Counted from the stretch's first letter, positions 13,501 to 24,109 are shown. The stretch is 64,000 bases of DNA from Catonia carolina (GCA_035578175.1 JAQMRL010000003.1:58202672-58266671), one strand, 5' to 3'. A program made the numbers and translations. The notes: generated by a model from the letters alone, not told the origin.

Positions 13501-16500
13501 CGACAATCCTCATTGATTTTTTTTGGTGGATTTTTTCAAGTTTTCATCAATTCAAGATGTTGAAGGGGCCCAGAAAGAACACGGCCTTCAACACTCATCT
13601 CACCACACTTAAAGCAGCAAAACCACTCAAACACATGTCTGCGGCTCATATCATCCTCCTTGAAAACCTGTTGAAGCATTTGGTAAGCTTCCATTGTTGT
13701 GTTTTCGAGAAGGAAACAAAATTTCAAACACATTCTTGGTTCTTTTAAATTTGCCTTAACGACACTGCAGATGGAACATGACAATAAAAAAAGAGAAAAA
13801 AAATACTATGATCAAACGTTAACCTACAAACTGACGCTGTCTGGGCAGTTGTTTGTTGAAGATCTGTACTAGCTCCATCTAGCGAAAGAACTCTCTACTG
13901 TGTCTACGAATGGCAGCGCACTTTCAGTCTGGTTTTCTTTGGGTCCACTCTTGTAATGGTTCACTTTAAGTACTATAACTACTATTAAGGAATCACATGG
14001 ATTATACACTTGTTTGATAAGTACTTTATATTGTTCTGGATTTCAATGTTGTTCATGACAGGAATCCTGAAGGTTTACTAGCACCAAATTGTTTTATTAA
14101 CAAACTGGCAGCAAGAAGAAAGTAAAATATTATTTCTAATTGTACTTCCATATAATAAAATATAAATGAATATTATTTTTTGTAGCAGCCCATATCTGGC
14201 ACAAAACACACCACAACAAACATACACACTCACACACACTTTTTCACTACTAACTAGGTCCATGAAAACAATGTTACATTTAAATGGGAAGTACAATTAG
14301 TTCAATTTTTAATAAGTGGACTGAAAGTCAGTACACTCCTCTAGTCACATATGGTAAGCATACATTTATGTACTCACAATTTCTGCAATTTCTTCAATTT
14401 CGCTTCTTGGAATTCTTTCTTTAAAGTCATAATAATATTTTAATCCAACCTTTTGTTGATGAGTTAATTCTGCTTTAGTTTTTAAATCTTCTAGAGTTCT
14501 ATATCCCTGCAAAAAAAATACAACCAGTTAAGCAAATTAGATTATTATTAAATATTGCATAAACCATAGACATAATACACATAAAATTACTCATTAATCA
14601 ATTTTTTTGCCTTTCATCTGCCAATTTACAAGCCCCAATTCCAAAATTACAATATGTATTCCAAAACGTATTACATATTTTTAAATGGACAATACACAAT
14701 GGGTAATTGGGTGACTACATATGCCTTGGCTTTTGCTTAGATAAAGACATGATGTGATACAAAGATGAAAAAGTGCCAGACTAGAATCAAACCCGGTACT
14801 TTTTTATAAGACATCAAACAATAAACCTAAGGTATCAGATAAGTGGTTTAAAGAAGTCAGAAAGGATACTGAGATAGTACGAATAAACTGGAAAAATATA
14901 ATGCACCAAAACATGTTCAGCCAACTGATTACTGATTTAAGAGCTACCATGAAAAATAAACAGAAACAACAGATGGATAGAAGAAAGGTAAAAGTCTACA
15001 GTGAAGGAATGCTGAGATCGTGCAAAAACAGCTTCCAGATAAGTCTAAAGTTACTCGGCAACTTAACTTATGTTCGAACCATTTAATAAAAAAACTCGTA
15101 CATCTAGAGTTGAGATTGGCATAATAATACTGTTTATGACACTATATGACACAATAGTGTTCATTGTAAGGAGGGTCAGTAAAATTAAACTCATTGAAAC
15201 TGACGCTTAATACATATTATGTTTTTTTTCTATATGCATTGTGTATTTCAAAATATTTTGGGGGGTCGTATACTAGTAAGCTTGAGGAGATCTTTCTGAT
15301 GCAGAAAGGAGTAGTGAGGTACATAGTGGGATAAGTTGGGAGAAGTCTTATTGAGACTAATTTAAGCAAAATAAAATTCTTACCTCGCTTATTTATTATG
15401 GAATCTGTACTGTGGGCAAAATCAGTAAAACATGATGGTTTGATAATAAAGCCTCATGGCTATCACACAAGAAGGCACTGTTCTGATTTAGTCGAGTTTC
15501 ATAGGTTGTCTCTCTACGAAAAAACTCATCATATACTGGATCAAAAGTGACGTTCTATCTTCCTCAAAGGTTGTTTGTTGAATGTGAGAAAAGATATACG
15601 AAAGCGTTAAAGTCTAACCTGATTGAAAAGTCGTTTTATACGAAATCCAGGAATTTTTAAACGATGGAGTCTAAATTTGTGTTTTATATTGTATGTGACA
15701 GATGTTGAATTTGTTTTATGTGATGTTTCTTTTTAATGCTTTTTAAGAGATGTTTTGTTACTGACTTATTCTACACTATTTTTGAGTTTTATAAGTATTA
15801 AAATTTAAAAAAAAAATGACATTATTTTGTCTGAAAAGCAGAACACTGAAAGCCTTCACAAAAAAACTGTTAACACAATTACTACAACTATTACATCTTT
15901 CAAACATAAAATTGGAACTGCACTCACAGGAATTTCCAAGAAAATTTACATAATAATTAGTATTCTATAGTAAAATACTTCAGTGGTACCTTTTTATTAT
16001 TTACAATTTTATTTTCCACTAACATGTTTTTGGTGGATCTACCATCAACCATCTTCTACATATTAAAAAAATTTTAATTTCAATTTTTTTAATTTAACTC
16101 ATACATTTCAATAATGGTGGATCCACTGAAACATGTCCTATAAAAATGAAATGATATAAAAAAGGTAAAAGCAAGTGGTGTAACAGGTCAGCAAAAAATC
16201 TAAGTATTTTTTACAACAGAATTGATTGTAGGCTGCAGGATGCATAATAAAGATTCATTTGTAAATAAAAATATATATTATTTAGTATAAAATGAATTTT
16301 ATACACATTTTCATGAAAATTAGATTGTCAGCTATCACACATGTACACATAATTGAATTAACATGTTTATCTTCATATTATAAGATTTTTGATAAAGCCT
16401 GGTTCTACTTCTATACATAATTTGGTTACAAAAAGTTTTTGACAAAGTGGTTTGAACGTATAAAGTTTTACAAATAAAGGTAGGTAATAAAGTATGTCGC

Positions 16501-19500
16501 CACCGGCTTCTAGTAGCACAGCCGTAGAACTCATAGGACCGGCCGGGCCTCCGGCGGCGTTGTTCAAAATAATGAAAACATCGAAGGGGGGGAGGAAGAG
16601 AGGTTGTCTTCGCTGCTGCCTAAAAGATTAGGAGCAGCCGCCGACGCAGCGACCACCTTTCACCGCTGCCTCCGAAGAGGAGCAGTCACCAGTGAAGTGA
16701 ATCGGGGTCGTCTGTACCGCTGCCTAATCTAATAGGAGCGTGTCGCCGACGCAGCGTGCACCTTTTACCGCTGCCCCCGAAGGGGAGCAGTCGCCGGTGA
16801 AGCGAGGGTAGGGGATGGAGGTACAGATGACGGAATGAAAACTCAATGTTGAGATGTCAACTTCCCCGTATCGATTCTCGCACACAGAGAACATCGATAC
16901 TGTCACCTCCTCTTTTGCATCGCCAGTACGCAGACACTATATGATGCCACTTGGTACATGCGCTGTGAGAGGTATGACCGCTGGCGCATTCTATCGGCAG
17001 CAGCAACCCCATCACAGCGCCACAGTGGTGAAGAAAACAAATAATATATCTCATTTAACTTTTATTATTGTATTTAATAAACAATAGTATTCTTTATAAT
17101 TACAAACTTATTGATTTATTTTCTGTCTATCTATTCAATTATGCGTACAATATTATGTACTGTCCCTTTAAGATCTCCAACCTCCTCTCCTTTCAAACTC
17201 CAGACCCCACTAAATAATTTTTTTACAAAAAACTTTAACCTACTAGCTGCCTAGCAACCCATCTTTTTTTATCACTCTTTTTCAAATTAAATTAAAATTT
17301 TATTCTTTTCACCAGCTGGGTCTATTTACATTTATTTCAAACCAAAAATAAACAAAGCCAGCTGTCAATGATTTTGAATCGTCACAGTGGGCAAAATATG
17401 AACTACGGACCGGCGTACAGTTAAAAACAGTATAAAGTTTAAAAAAATACCTTAATTAACTTTTGATATAAAATAGATTACTAATAAGTTACCTTGTTAT
17501 ACCAAGCCAATGAAGTAGCTGGTCCAGCACCCCAAACACCAGAAAATAATTCTATCACTTTATTTTTTTCACCATAACAAACTTCATCCACTTTCCTTAA
17601 ATGACCTTCTTCCAAAATTTCCTTCACTTTCAATGCCATTTTTTGGCCAATTCCAGGTAACTTCTTCACTTCCTATTGTAAAAATGTATAACAAACATCA
17701 TTAATTGTTATAATGTAGGAAATACATGAGCAGCAAGGAACTTATAAAAGAATCTGTCATCTAGTTTTGTTATATAAATAAATGTCTTAACTACTGAACA
17801 CCTGAAACAAAGTATAACTTCTATGCTTAGTCATTTTCTTCGGTAAAACTAGAAGACCTGTATAATGCACCAGGTGCATGATGGCTGTATTGATTTTCAA
17901 AAATAAATATATTAAGTTATAGAAGAATTGAAAAAAAGAGATTCCTTACCTCATATGATTGTATTGTTTTATTATAATTTTTTATGGCCCTAACAGCCTT
18001 TTCATAACTGTAAGCCCGCCACTTATCACCTTGACTTCGGAAAGCATCAGCAAGTTGTTGCAATTCATTGATAATTTTAACATTTTTAATTAAAATTGTT
18101 TCGTTACATGCAACTTGTGAACATGTGTACTGTGAATGCTACAAAAAAGACAATACATTAAAAGTATAATAAATCAATAGGAAAACTTAAGTAACCATAA
18201 GGCAGAATTTAAGTTAATCACTTTGTAAATAATGTTGAAATTTACAGAACAAATTTAATCTTCTATTCACCAGATCGCAAAGACATCAAAAGACTTGATG
18301 CAATATCAAATCAAAACTGTCCCTGATGTAAGGAAATAATGAATTCTTTGATTGACTTGTACTGACAAACTGTGAGGGCTAATCTGGTGTACTTATGGCT
18401 GATAAATGTGTCAGTGACTATTTCTCTTCTCTTGGTAGGAAGCTGCAGCAAACTCTCTCACAATAACCAAGCAAACTCAAAGCAGTGCTTAAGTAGAAAG
18501 GGCAATGGTGACATTTTTTAGTCACAAATAAAAAAACGCAATAGTCCACTTTTTTCAGAAAGTGTAATTTAATCATCCTTTCAGAAGCTTAACCGCACTC
18601 TATTTTCCTCAGGTTTGTACCTCAGTACTTCAGATGGATTTTTCTAAAAAAAATCCCATCTTATTCCATCTATTAATTAAAATAATACACTATTCTTCCA
18701 CAGCCAGCCCAAAGTGTAGTAGTCAGTACAACTGACTTCGCCATGGGCCCCAGATTCAATTTCCCAACAGGTCCAACTTTTTTTCATCAGTCATGTTCAT
18801 CATCGCCTTAGATTGTTTGGCAATCTATTAATTAGCTAAATCTAATTAGTATTAATGCATAAAACAATCAGACATATTTAAAATAAATATACTAAATCAT
18901 ATTTTGATCATCATGAAACAAACATGTTATTTCAAATAATATTTTTAGATGTTTCTTAGATCCTATTATAATCAAATAAAAACACAAAGGTTTAAAATTA
19001 AGTTAAAACATCTTTTTAAGTCTCTACTTCATTTCAGTTGTATGGAAAATTGCTGTTTGAATTACTAGCTAAATAACAAATATCATACGAATAATTAAAT
19101 TTTCTGACCTTTTTGGGTCTTCTGATATTGCTAAAAATCAGCTACAAATTTCTTTATGTTAATAACTTTTTAAACAAAATTTCTTCATCCTTCTTTTGAC
19201 ATTTGTGATACAATATATGCATGGTTCTTGTACTAATGTAAATAGATCCTTGTTAAGCCCAGCCTGAACTGAAACTTGGAATTTGATATAACCTTTTTAA
19301 TAACTTATTTAATGCAGTATATTTTCCGGAGAACCAGGGTGAGTAATTACGGTCTTCACCCAAGATCGAAGAATTACAATTCACACGAAGCGTTAAGCGT
19401 AAATGCAAGGGAGGAAAACTAGGATAGAGACAAACAATAAGGATAGGAAACAAAATGAATAGGAAATGACCAGTGAAACCACCTTAAATAAGATGTACAA

Positions 19501-20704
19501 ATAGCCACTTACCAGAAATTGCAGTATCGAAGCACAACGTAGCCTTTGAAGCGGGAATGTAAGCCGGTTAATCGTTGAAAGCCAGGAAATCATCACGAAG
19601 CAGCAGAAAATACTAAAGCCTTAATGCATAGAACACAACACATAGAGTTCGAATCATTCGGTTGAGTTAAAGCTTGAATTAACGTCAATAGAGTGCATAG
19701 TCTAGGTAGCGTCCCCTAGACTAGCAGCGAGAAGCGACACATGCACACCCATTCAAGATCAGTTCACTAGTGAGTAGGAAAGCGGGAAAAAGCCAATAGA
19801 TAGGTGGGGGTGAGATGATGCAGATGACGTAGTACGGTGGAACATAGAATGACACAGCATAATTGGAACTGGTAAATGAAATTACAAGAGACACAGCACG
19901 TAAATTTGAATAACCGCACGTGGGAAATAAAACTGAATTACCCCAGGTACAGTTGACTTAACAATCCTGTAATATTACTAGTGTCTGTACTAAGAACACA
20001 TGTCAAAGAATATGCTCACAAGAGGCCAATAGAATGTCGGAAAACATCAGCATCAATTGCTTCTTATACATAATTAAGTGTATATTTGATTCAACTATTC
20101 AAATTACGTGCATTAACAGTGCTATTTATTATTCAGAAAAACCTTTTACAAATTTAATAGTTTTTAGAATACATAAAAAGAACTAATTTTTTGGTTTTCT
20201 TTTTTTGAAAGTTTATCAAGAATATTTACTTACATCTATGTTATCCGTTTTACTTCTTTTGGTATCAGGTGGTTGTGCATCAGTTTCTGTATTTTCACTG
20301 ATACTACTTTGTTTATCAGTTTCATTTGGTTGAATCGATGGTAATTTTATCTCAAAACGTTTAGTGTCAACTTGTTTCTTTTGTTTAAGACATTCACAAA
20401 CCCATTCTAGACTTAAAATTTTAAAATTAGTAGGTGCACTAAAACTCAAGCCTTCTTTTCTCAAGATATTTAAACAATTATTTGAATCCTTTGTTAAAGT
20501 ATCTTCAATCAATACATGTGTTATGCTGGGATTACTTGCTTCATGAATTACAACTCCATCATTCAACAATATTTTATTTTCAAGTAATGAAAATCTGGTT
20601 TTACTTAAATTCGCTTTACTCATATATAATCTGCAATCACTAAATATTTTTTCTTTTATGAACACAACATCTGTCCCATGTTTATGAGCAAATCTTTTGA
20701 ACAT
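1410..20704 (-). CDS. POLL: DNA polymerase lambda (family X), whole gene model, 8 coding exons
   Basis: Gene-level entry; coding exons in transcript order are 20704-20234, 18138-17950, 17672-17493, 14506-14378, 12165-11997, 5345-5254, 1960-1799 and 1517-1410. Every junction has GT/AG sites on the minus strand and keeps frame, giving about 499 residues (human 575). Domains: BRCT about residues 17-125, Ser/Thr/acidic linker to 157, 8-kDa dRP-lyase 158-260 with the Schiff-base lysine in GIGQKMALK (K235), fingers 261-323, palm with GSYRRGK and CGDIDILI (D352, D354) and RRLD (D415), thumb ending [13 protein letters not shown]. The family fills gaps in base excision repair and end joining in the nucleus. 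The BRCT plus lyase plus palm layout separates it from pol beta, and the thumb and linker fit lambda better than mu. The start is the first ATG in the BRCT exon; a splice acceptor 14 bases upstream implies a 5' UTR exon further right. Possible minus-strand AATAAA signals lie at 1123-1128 and 1067-1072. Introns carry many transposons. Oddity: the steric-gate pair reads His-Cys (H430-C431). Confidence 0.9.
1799..1960 (-). CDS. POLL: POLL exon, third catalytic Asp and thumb
   Basis: Acceptor TTGCTTTCAG, donor GTAAGT; 54 codons in phase 0. Begins [10 protein letters not shown] with the third metal-binding Asp and continues [11 protein letters not shown] and [11 protein letters not shown]. The residues just before TGS are Met-Met-His-Cys, where human lambda has Leu-Leu-Tyr-Phe. 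Confidence 0.92.
2028..3337 (-). mobile_element. Nearly complete mariner transposon (1310 bp)
   Basis: Flanked by TA on both sides (2026-2027 and 3338-3339). The left end reads CGAGGTTTGTTCAAAAAATA and the right end, reverse complemented, CGAGGTGTGTTCAAAAAGTA; the inverted match continues through AACGGGAATTTT. It encodes one transposase on the minus strand and sits in the POLL intron between exons 1799-1960 and 5254-5345, in the same orientation as the gene. Long ORF and well-matched termini suggest recent activity. Confidence 0.92.
2082..3133 (-). CDS. Mariner transposase, one frameshift near the N-terminus
   Basis: From 3086 to 2082 the frame is open for 334 residues with an HTH region ([28 protein letters not shown]), [13 protein letters not shown] with the first catalytic Asp, HHDNAPAHT with the second, and [14 protein letters not shown] with the third. 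Exactly 34 residues separate the last two, the D,D34D signature of mariner. The natural start is probably the ATG at 3133-3131 ([12 protein letters not shown]), which lies in another frame, so one small indel near 3085 separates the first 16 or so residues from the rest. No other break was seen. A sequencing or assembly error could explain it. Confidence 0.88.
3640..4283 (+). repeat. Copy of the 12-bp-TIR dispersed repeat (family R1)
   Basis: Left end ACTTACTCTTGC and right end close to GCACAGAAAGT, degenerate versions of ACTTTCTCTTGC and GCAAGAGAAAGT. The inside shares long stretches with the copy at 24676, including ATGCAAAATGAAAATCAACC, AATAAAAGTTGTAG and CCAATCGCTAAAAACA. No coding capacity seen. 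Confidence 0.8.
4490..4640 (+). repeat. tRNA-derived SINE, family C
   Basis: A tRNA-like head reads TACAGTGGTCAGTGCAACTG (A-box region) and GGTCCCAGTCAGGTTCGGCA, followed by a tail shared with other copies (GTCATTTTTATC, TATTACCC). Similar sequences lie near 18700, 24115, 35270 and 49880. Confidence 0.6.
5254..5345 (-). CDS. POLL: POLL exon, palm beta strands
   Basis: Acceptor TTAATTAG, donor GTATGT; 92 bases, phase 1 in and phase 0 out. Reads [10 protein letters not shown] and [11 protein letters not shown], matching the human TDDL and KYLGVCRLPG strands. Isolated between two transposon-filled introns; its phase fits both neighbours. Confidence 0.9.
5460..5790 (+). repeat. LINE 3' end fragment
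   Basis: The plus strand reads, with breaks, as the C-terminus of an insect LINE reverse-transcriptase protein: [20 protein letters not shown], then [28 protein letters not shown] and [18 protein letters not shown] before a stop and an A-rich run. 5'-truncated, as is usual for LINE copies. Confidence 0.75.
6206..6384 (-). repeat. tRNA-derived SINE, family A, with perfect 13-bp target duplication
   Basis: The target duplication TATTAAGGGTTTT is found at 6193-6205 and 6385-6397. On the minus strand the head reads GCCGGCCGCATTGGCGTTGT with an A box, then GGGTTCGAATCCCACTCAGG with an intact B box of RNA polymerase III, and the copy ends in an A-rich AAATAAATAAAA tail. The same family recurs at 61429. 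Confidence 0.88.
7020..7640 (+). repeat. Decayed LINE C-terminal fragment
   Basis: Broken frames resemble the end of a LINE ORF2: [20 protein letters not shown], a GHIMRM-like stretch, [20 protein letters not shown] and KKYWEDRKT close to 7553-7580. These match the usual insect pattern of ITDTIRKRR, W-EDLEELGI and EYWEERK blocks in order. Flanked by sequences rich in AACAGGTTA-type words (about 6430-6700 and 7755-7860) that may be an older element it inserted into. Confidence 0.6.
7938..11677 (-). mobile_element. Nearly complete hAT transposon (3740 bp) with 8-bp target duplication
   Basis: An exact 8-bp duplication CTGCCGCC lies at 7930-7937 and 11678-11685. The ends are CAGTGGCGTCG (left) and CACCGGCGTCG (right, reverse complement), 9 of 11 identical, followed by G-rich subterminal runs. 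It carries a hAT transposase on the minus strand. It lies in the POLL intron between exons 5254-5345 and 11997-12165, in the gene's own orientation. Only one frameshift was found in the coding part, so the copy is young. Confidence 0.93.
8360..11273 (-). CDS. hAT transposase (TTF zinc finger, ZMYM1-like), two exons, one frameshift
   Basis: Proposed exon 1 is 11273-11210 ([19 protein letters not shown], donor GTAAGT) and exon 2 is 10598-8360 (acceptor TTGTTTTAG); the split codon joins as Asp and keeps frame. Many relatives start with a similar LLSFF motif. Features in order: TTF-type zinc finger ([14 protein letters not shown], later NHQTSDAH), first catalytic Asp in [12 protein letters not shown], second in [20 protein letters not shown] near 9310, and the hAT dimerisation block [20 protein letters not shown] at the end. 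A single-base frameshift near 9375 splits the frame; both sides read on without further stops. Without the break it would be about 767 residues. Exon 1 is inference from splice sites, phase and motif. Confidence 0.87.
11997..12165 (-). CDS. POLL: POLL exon, catalytic palm (first two aspartates)
   Basis: Acceptor TTTTAAAG, donor GTTAGT; 169 bases, phase 0 in and phase 1 out. Carries [18 protein letters not shown], in which GSYRRGK binds the incoming triphosphate and the two Asp residues bind the catalytic metals. Confidence 0.92.
13029..13953 (-). mobile_element. Internally deleted and decayed mariner
   Basis: The termini TGAGGGGAGACCCAAAAATA and, from the right, CAAGAGTGGACCCAAAGAAA are inverted, continue inward as related sequence (GCGCACTGC, TTCGTAGA, AGTAGAGAG) and abut TA at 13027-13028 and 13954-13955. 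The minus strand keeps a mariner N-terminus ([20 protein letters not shown]) near 13630-13690. At about 925 bp with broken frames it cannot supply transposase. Confidence 0.8.
14378..14506 (-). CDS. POLL: POLL exon, fingers to palm
   Basis: Acceptor TTTGCAG, donor GTGAGT; 43 codons in phase 0. Reads [15 protein letters not shown] then [18 protein letters not shown], the conserved stretch joining fingers to palm in family X polymerases. Confidence 0.92.
14740..14835 (-). repeat. Degenerate SINE head, family C
   Basis: GCCAGACTAGAATCAAACCCGG is the reverse complement of a tRNA-like B-box region, preceded by the AAAAAGTGCCAGAC pattern seen at 35280 and 49910. Short and decayed. Confidence 0.4.
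15255..15790 (+). repeat. LINE ORF2 C-terminal fragment
   Basis: The plus strand reads [57 protein letters not shown] and [13 protein letters not shown]. This is the end of the reverse-transcriptase protein of a Jockey/CR1-like LINE, related in layout to the copy at 21790. Several stops; 5'-truncated. Confidence 0.7.
16490..17030. repeat. GC-rich block with a 104-bp tandem duplication
   Basis: In very AT-rich surroundings this block is rich in CpG and in words such as GCCGCCGACGCAGCG. Two units starting at GCTGCC (16615 and 16719) share GCCGACGCAGCG, CACCTTT, CCGCTGCC, GGAGCAGTC and GTGAAG at a spacing of 104 bases. No convincing ORF was found. It lies in a POLL intron. It may be part of a mobile element not recognised here, or a small CpG island. 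Confidence 0.65.
17493..17672 (-). CDS. POLL: POLL exon, dRP-lyase helix-hairpin-helix and fingers
   Basis: Acceptor ACAATAG, donor GTAACT; 60 codons in phase 0. Shows the helix-hairpin-helix KLPGIGQKM, the lyase lysine in ALKVKEIL, the GHLRK signature and the second hairpin LFSGVWGAG. All match the lambda and beta lyase and fingers regions. Confidence 0.92.
17950..18138 (-). CDS. POLL: POLL exon, start of 8-kDa domain
   Basis: Acceptor TTTTGTAG, donor GTAAGG; 63 codons, phase 0 at both ends. Contains [17 protein letters not shown], very close to the pol lambda and beta lyase-domain helix (QGDKWRALGYAKAI in human lambda). Confidence 0.9.
18696..18800 (+). repeat. Degenerate SINE, family C
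   Basis: GTAGTAGTCAGTACAACTGA resembles the A-box region of family C (GTGGTCAGTGCAACTGG at 4515), followed by GGGCCCCAGATTCAATTTCC in place of the B box and then CAACAGGTCCAACTTTTTTT. In the POLL intron left of exon 20234. Confidence 0.5.
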
Positions 20705-20718
20705 TTCCCATTCTTCTG
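20234..20718 (-). CDS. POLL: POLL exon with BRCT domain and linker (first coding exon)
   Basis: The acceptor is TATATTGCAG before 20718 and the donor is GTAAGT after 20234. The likely ATG is at 20704-20702; the 14 bases before it would be 5' UTR. The frame gives a BRCT domain with [21 protein letters not shown] and the closing [17 protein letters not shown], then a polar linker rich in Ser, Thr, Asp and Lys with a basic TKRSK patch that could help nuclear import. BRCT domains of pol lambda bind the end-joining factors. Confidence 0.85.
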
Positions 20719-21315
20719 CTGCAATATAAAATAACAATACCTATTTATTTAATGTAGAAAACAAGCAAATGTTTATTTGTCACATGAAATAAAATACTGT
20801 TACAAGCAACATCAAGCACTTAGACAAGTTATGTAACAACAACCAAACAAGTTACATTATCTACAGAAGATGCAAGAAACTTTTTGTAACTCACACTGAG
20901 GAATACTAGATACAATCATAGAGCATATTATAAAATTAGAGAATTAGAAAAGTACAGACTTTTCAAATGTACAAAACACTGATAAAATTTTCACAGTTCC
21001 TTCCTCAGAATTTCTTAAAAATAATTTCAAAATCAAGTTTACGTTACGGGTTTCTATATGTGATTAATATATTTTTATCTAATAATTTGAAAAGAATAAA
21101 GTAATTAGCAACCACAGAACACAAAATGTTTATCTCCTTAATATCACATAAAAATTTATTAAAAGAAAAATGCTTAATAACAAAACAGGATAAAAAATTA
21201 TTAAGACTCTAGTAACTTCAGTTGTTTTCCAGCTGCAGATGTTTCAAGAGTGTATTTTTGAGTACATATTGTGTAGGCCTACTATAATTAAGTTAACTAT
21301 TTCTTAAATTATAAG

Positions 21316-21508
21316 TACTTAAAGTACTAAAAACATTAGTCATGATATGATGTAGGCTTAACAATTTCATTTGGAAAAATACTTTTAAAAGTATTTTGTA
21401 TTTAAATACTTTTGAAAGTATTTTGTTGTTACTTTTTAATCAGCGTGTACACATTTTGATATAATGCGCATGCTCAGTGACGTCATTATTTGTTTATATT
21501 AGGAGCAA
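21316..21508 (+). repeat. MITE-like repeat, copy 1
   Basis: Shares CATGATATGATG, AAATACTTTTAAAAGTATTT, TTGTTGTTACTTTTTAATCA, GCGCATGCTCAGTGACGTCA and TTATTTGTTTA with the reverse complement of about 42178-42336. Contains a short palindrome AATACTTTTAAAAGTATT. Non-coding; ends not defined. Confidence 0.65.
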
Positions 21509-21789
21509 ACTAAGAGAGGCTCGACTGAAAGTTATTTTATACATTGTTTAACAACCAAAATATTTTAATTTCAAACAAATTGTATGAAATCAGCTATAAA
21601 ATTCCACTAAAAGTAGTCAAATTACAGTATTTAAGATTTAAACTGATATCATTGCTAATCAGGTAGAAGGAGAGGACACATAAGAATCAGGTATATTTGA
21701 CTTAAAACAGTGTAAATTTTTAATTGAAATGTATTAAAGTATTGTACAGTTCTTTTTCAAGAAAAGAAAACAACCCAATAGCATTATTA

Positions 21790-22378
21790 GAGAAAATGAG
21801 GTCTGGCAGATCAAAAAATAGGCTGCATACAACAAACTCCACAGCTTGAAGAACCTAATTCTAGCATGGGTAATATGAATAGGGTTTTTAAAATTCAAAA
21901 GAAAGCTATTAGGTGTATGGTGGGAGCTAACCAGCTAACCTCATGCAGGCCACTATTTAAGGAGCTTAAATTGCTTACAGTTCCCTCCCTCTACATTTTT
22001 GAGGTGATTATGTATGTTAGGCAAAATAAATTTATGCAGAATTTCAATGTTCACAATCACAACACGAGAAACAGGAATAATTATCATGTGGCTAATCACT
22101 CCACAAAATTGTTTGAACAAAAACCTACTTATGCAGGAAGAAAATTCATGAATAAATTACCCCAATCTTTAAAGTGTTGTGAGGATTTGAATTCCTTTAA
22201 AAAAAATCTGAAAAATTACTTGATCAGTGAAACTTTTTATAGCGTACAAGAATTTCTTTCTTGATAGTAGTGATACATTGTGTGATTCTTATATGTATTT
22301 CAGGTGTTATATCTGACGACATGTCCTATACTCCTCCTGGAGTCTCCAGGGCGCAAAAAAAAAAAAAAAAAAAAAAAC
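21790..22378 (+). repeat. 5'-truncated LINE with poly(A) tail
   Basis: A frame open from 21866 to 22264 ends a LINE ORF2: VFKIQKKAIRCMVGANQLTS, CRPLFKELKLLTVPSLYIFE, HNTRNRNNYHVANHSTKLFE and a KLPQSLK block. After the stop come about 90 bases of 3' UTR (CCTCCTGGAGTCTCCAGGGC) and a run of about 23 A at 22356-22378. The open frame and long A-tail indicate a recent insertion of a Jockey/CR1-like element, here just outside the POLL coding start. Confidence 0.85.
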
Positions 22379-24109
22379 GACAGAATTATTTAAGTGCTCC
22401 TACTGGGGTGAAAACTAAGGAACTACAATGTACATGAATACTAAAGTGATAACTTAATGTTTTCCCTTTAAAACTAAAAAATGGTATGTGTACCAAGGTA
22501 ATCCCTACTAAAACATGAATTTAATCCCTACTAAGTTGAATTTCACTTGTAAAGCTTATTGTACCTACCTACCAGTCTCAAAACAACCTGCTACCTATAC
22601 AGAAAAACTGTAATACAAAAGATTTATTGGGCCACGTGTATATAACCGCTACATTTCAGATGTAAGCTCACATAATGCACAACTGAGATTAGAACTGTAT
22701 TAGTAAGAAATTGGCTAAAATACGTGCAATTTCAATTTAAAAAAAAGTATTTTGAGTTAAGAAAAATCGAGTCCCATCGATTTTTAAGGTGCATTTGTAT
22801 ATCTAAAATAAGTTATTACTAGGGAAAACTACGCAACTGTCTACACAAGGATTGGGTATCAGAAGACAACGTTCAACTTAACACTCCATACAAAACAATA
22901 CGAGAGCATAAACATATTACGACATACTTGCATGTAATTTATTATTATTACTTACCAACACCACTAAAGAATGCCTTTAACTTCGCGGTTACGCAAGTAA
23001 ATTAGTATAATTTACCTTGCCGGACTGTAATCCAACTATCCTAACAAATTTGCACACTTTTAGGTTACCTACTACTTCCGATTACACTTTCAAATTCAAA
23101 ATAATCAGAATAACATCTACAGCTGTTGTCCGTGCCGAACCTAGCACATTCTAATGGATATATTTGTAACACAAACTTAACCAATCAGATTAAAGAGCGC
23201 GAATCTTTACGAATCTAAATAAATTTTAGGTCTTCGCAAAAATAAATTAAGTTATAAAATGCGTCTAAATTTTTAGAGCTTTTATTTTGTTACCGGGAAT
23301 TTTTTATTATTCTAAACAACCACTACCAACTATTACCAGCAATCAATTGCTGCATTGATATATTTTTTATAGCAGTGTGAACAGGATACATTACACAGTA
23401 ATGTTTGTTCACAGAAGTTGTCAAGTAGTCACCATACAAAGCCACTCAACCAAACATTATTACTTAACATTTTAATATGTCCCCTAACAGCAGATTATTT
23501 TTAAGCTAGCCTGGAGGTCACATGAAATAATGTGAAGATAAGGGCACAGCTCGTTCATAAGTCAGCTATGTTCTTACGAAATAAGATTAAAGAAGTCTTA
23601 TTGCGATAGCTAAAACTACAAATTAACTGCAGAAACAGGACTTACCAAGCAAGATAATTCTTAGGCTAGTATTTTTTTCTAAATCATTCAAGTTAGTTTT
23701 TTTATTGTAAATTTTTACAATAGGCCTAATGCACAAAAGTTTCTTAAGAGTACTGAATTGCCATACTTTTGACATTATTGTAGGCTAAATACACGTAAAT
23801 GTGAATAACTTAATTATTATTTAATAATGTACAAGACTACTGGAAAAGTTCTTGGTCTTTCAAGCTGTTGTACTTATACAATAGTGAAATGACACAGACC
23901 AATCCTCTCATAGTGTAGTAGAGCATAAGTTTCAATAGGTTCTTAACCTAGGAAAGAGATTTTTCACAGGTCATTCAGAAAATACTTTATGAAATTTTCT
24001 TTTGGTGTGCATTTTAGAGAAATGATATACAACAACAAAAACTAAGTACAGTAGCAACTTACTGACTTAGTTCTCAATATTCAAGGTTTTTGAAATTATG
24101 CTAATTAGA
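22379..24109. other. Intergenic or 5' region of POLL
   Basis: No gene recognised. The POLL transcript should start somewhere to the right of 20718; the less AT-rich patch near 22950-23210 (ACTTCGCGGTTACGCAAG) is a possible location for its non-coding first exon and promoter, but no motif decides this. Confidence 0.25.

Noticed and set aside
19253..19596. Overlapping minus-strand frames of 66-67 codons
   Set aside because: Hydrophobic by AT/TTC composition, no conserved motif, no splice support, inside a POLL intron.
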